Shown piece by piece: positions 5,085 through 5,736 of a stretch of 5,736 nucleotides of DNA. This DNA comes from Chloroflexota bacterium (GTDB lineage Bacteria; Chloroflexota; Dehalococcoidia; UBA2979): assembly GCA_027592975.1 (NCBI GenBank), contig JAQCJS010000084.1, positions 1-5,736 on the forward strand, read 5' to 3'. The position numbers were made by a program, and so were the translations under genes. Under the pieces are notes generated by a model. The model worked only from the letters and a program-made list of their open reading frames with translations, did no database searches and had not been told where the DNA came from. Each line of letters opens with the position of its first letter. Position 1 is the first letter of the stretch.

Positions 5085-5642
5085 TCAGGAGGCCTGCGCC
5101 ATCCCGTCTTTGATCTGGCGCTTCATTTCCTGACGGCGCTCCATCATCTGCGCGCCCAGCTCCATCAGGCGGTCTTTGCCCAGCTTGCGAGCCTTCGGGA
5201 GCATCTCCTTCTCTTCTTCCTTGATGTGGTGGCGGACGTTCTCCGCCAGCACCGTGAACTTCGCATCGAAGCGCGGATCGTCGGTGCCCATGATCTCCTT
5301 CAGCTCGGCGATCAGCAGATGCACCACGTGGTGCTCCTCCTCCGCCTCCAGGACGATCTCCTCCGTCTGCTCCTCTTCGGACTCGGCGCGGAAGGCGGGG
5401 TAGAAGATCTCCTCCTCGATCCCCGCGTGGATGTCCAACTCCATGAGCGCGTCGCGGGCGATTCTCTGCTTGCTGCGCGAGGTGCGCGCCGCCTCGAAGT
5501 CATCGAAGAGGCCCCTCACCTTGGTGTGGTCCTCCTTCAGCATCGCGATCGGGTCGGTGCCGCCGGCGTGGGCGCTGGGGCGGCCGGGCGGCTTGGTGGC
5601 GGTCTGCTTCGAGGGCTGGCTGGTCTTCTGACGAGTGGGCAC
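5085..5642 (-). CDS. Hemerythrin-like HHE cation-binding domain protein
   Basis: A 185-residue protein. Residues 1 to about 30 are a Lys/Thr/Pro-rich, probably disordered tail, followed by a four-helix HHE domain. Candidate di-iron ligands, numbered from the GTG start, are His39 (E-D-H-T-K), His72 and Glu76 (H-x-x-x-E), His104 and/or His105 with His108 (H-H-x-x-x-H), and His138/139 with Glu142-144 (H-H-I-K-E-E-E). This order fits hemerythrin-type centres. The C-terminus is a charged, Met-rich helix. Proteins of this kind bind non-haem iron and are linked to oxygen or nitric oxide sensing, iron handling or stress; the role here is unknown. I prefer GTG at 5642-5640 because GGAGGA lies six bases upstream. 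An in-frame ATG at 5669 has no Shine-Dalgarno and would add nine residues. It is separated from the redox genes by 124 bases and a hairpin, so it may be a separate transcript. Confidence 0.88.
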   Translation of the reverse strand: MPTRQKTSQPSKQTATKPPGRPSAHAGGTDPIAMLKEDHTKVRGLFDDFEAARTSRSKQRIARDALMELDIHAGIEEEIFYPAFRAESEEEQTEEIVLEAEEEHHVVHLLIAELKEIMGTDDPRFDAKFTVLAENVRHHIKEEEKEMLPKARKLGKDRLMELGAQMMERRQEMKRQIKDGMAQAS

Positions 5643-5736
5643 AGGGCGTCCTCCGGCTACAGGTTCCATGGGGTGGCGCGCTGGAATGTAGATGCACGCG
5701 AATCGCTGTCGCCCTTAACGGCGCGGCGAGGCATCG

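Noticed and set aside
5670..5736. Promoter for the hemerythrin gene in the right-edge 67 bases (TACATT and TTAAGG on the minus strand).
   Set aside because: The spacing between the two is too long for a standard promoter and neither matches consensus well, so I see nothing else supportable in this stretch.

Overview
The window is a GC-rich (roughly two-thirds G+C) bacterial segment in which every supportable gene lies on the minus strand, so it reads right to left. I see no rRNA, tRNA, CRISPR array or mobile element, and no intergenic stretch longer than about 125 bases. Two genes use an in-frame TGA as a selenocysteine (Sec) codon, so the host should decode Sec. The composition and the UGSC selenoprotein family would fit a Chloroflexota (Dehalococcoidia/SAR202-like) or another high-GC environmental lineage. 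That placement is an inference; no taxonomic marker is present.

Layout in transcription order: (1) a hemerythrin-like HHE-domain protein (5642-5085). (2) After a 124-bp gap with two GC-rich hairpins, a short SelW/SelT/SelH-like (Rdx) redox protein with a CxxC motif (4960-4709). (3) A UGSC-family selenoprotein, here UGSC-1 (4654-4112), interrupted by TGA at 4366-4364. (4) A roughly 370-residue conserved partner protein, here partner B (4115-3000), overlapping UGSC-1 by 4 bases. (5) A thioredoxin-reductase-like flavoprotein (2985-2053). (6) A second selenoprotein, UGSC-2 (2013-1489), with TGA at 1734-1732. (7) A second partner, partner A (1469-366). (8) The N-terminal part of a third, divergent partner, partner C (350 to the left edge).

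The main discovery is a tandemly duplicated selenoprotein-plus-partner module built around a flavin disulfide reductase. A stop-to-stop ORF search cuts both selenoproteins in half at the TGA. Reading the TGA as Sec gives two homologous proteins of 180 and 174 residues, both carrying G-S-A-D-U-G-S-C. Behind each TGA is a stem-loop whose apical-loop G falls exactly 20 bases after the TGA, as expected of a bacterial SECIS element. The likely logic is NADPH (or another donor) to the flavoprotein, then possibly a thioredoxin or the Rdx protein, then the Sec/Cys pair of UGSC, acting with the partner on an unknown substrate. The arrangement recalls Sec-dependent glycine and proline reductases, which also use a U-G-T-C-type motif and are encoded near thioredoxin reductase. 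The substrate cannot be read from the sequence.
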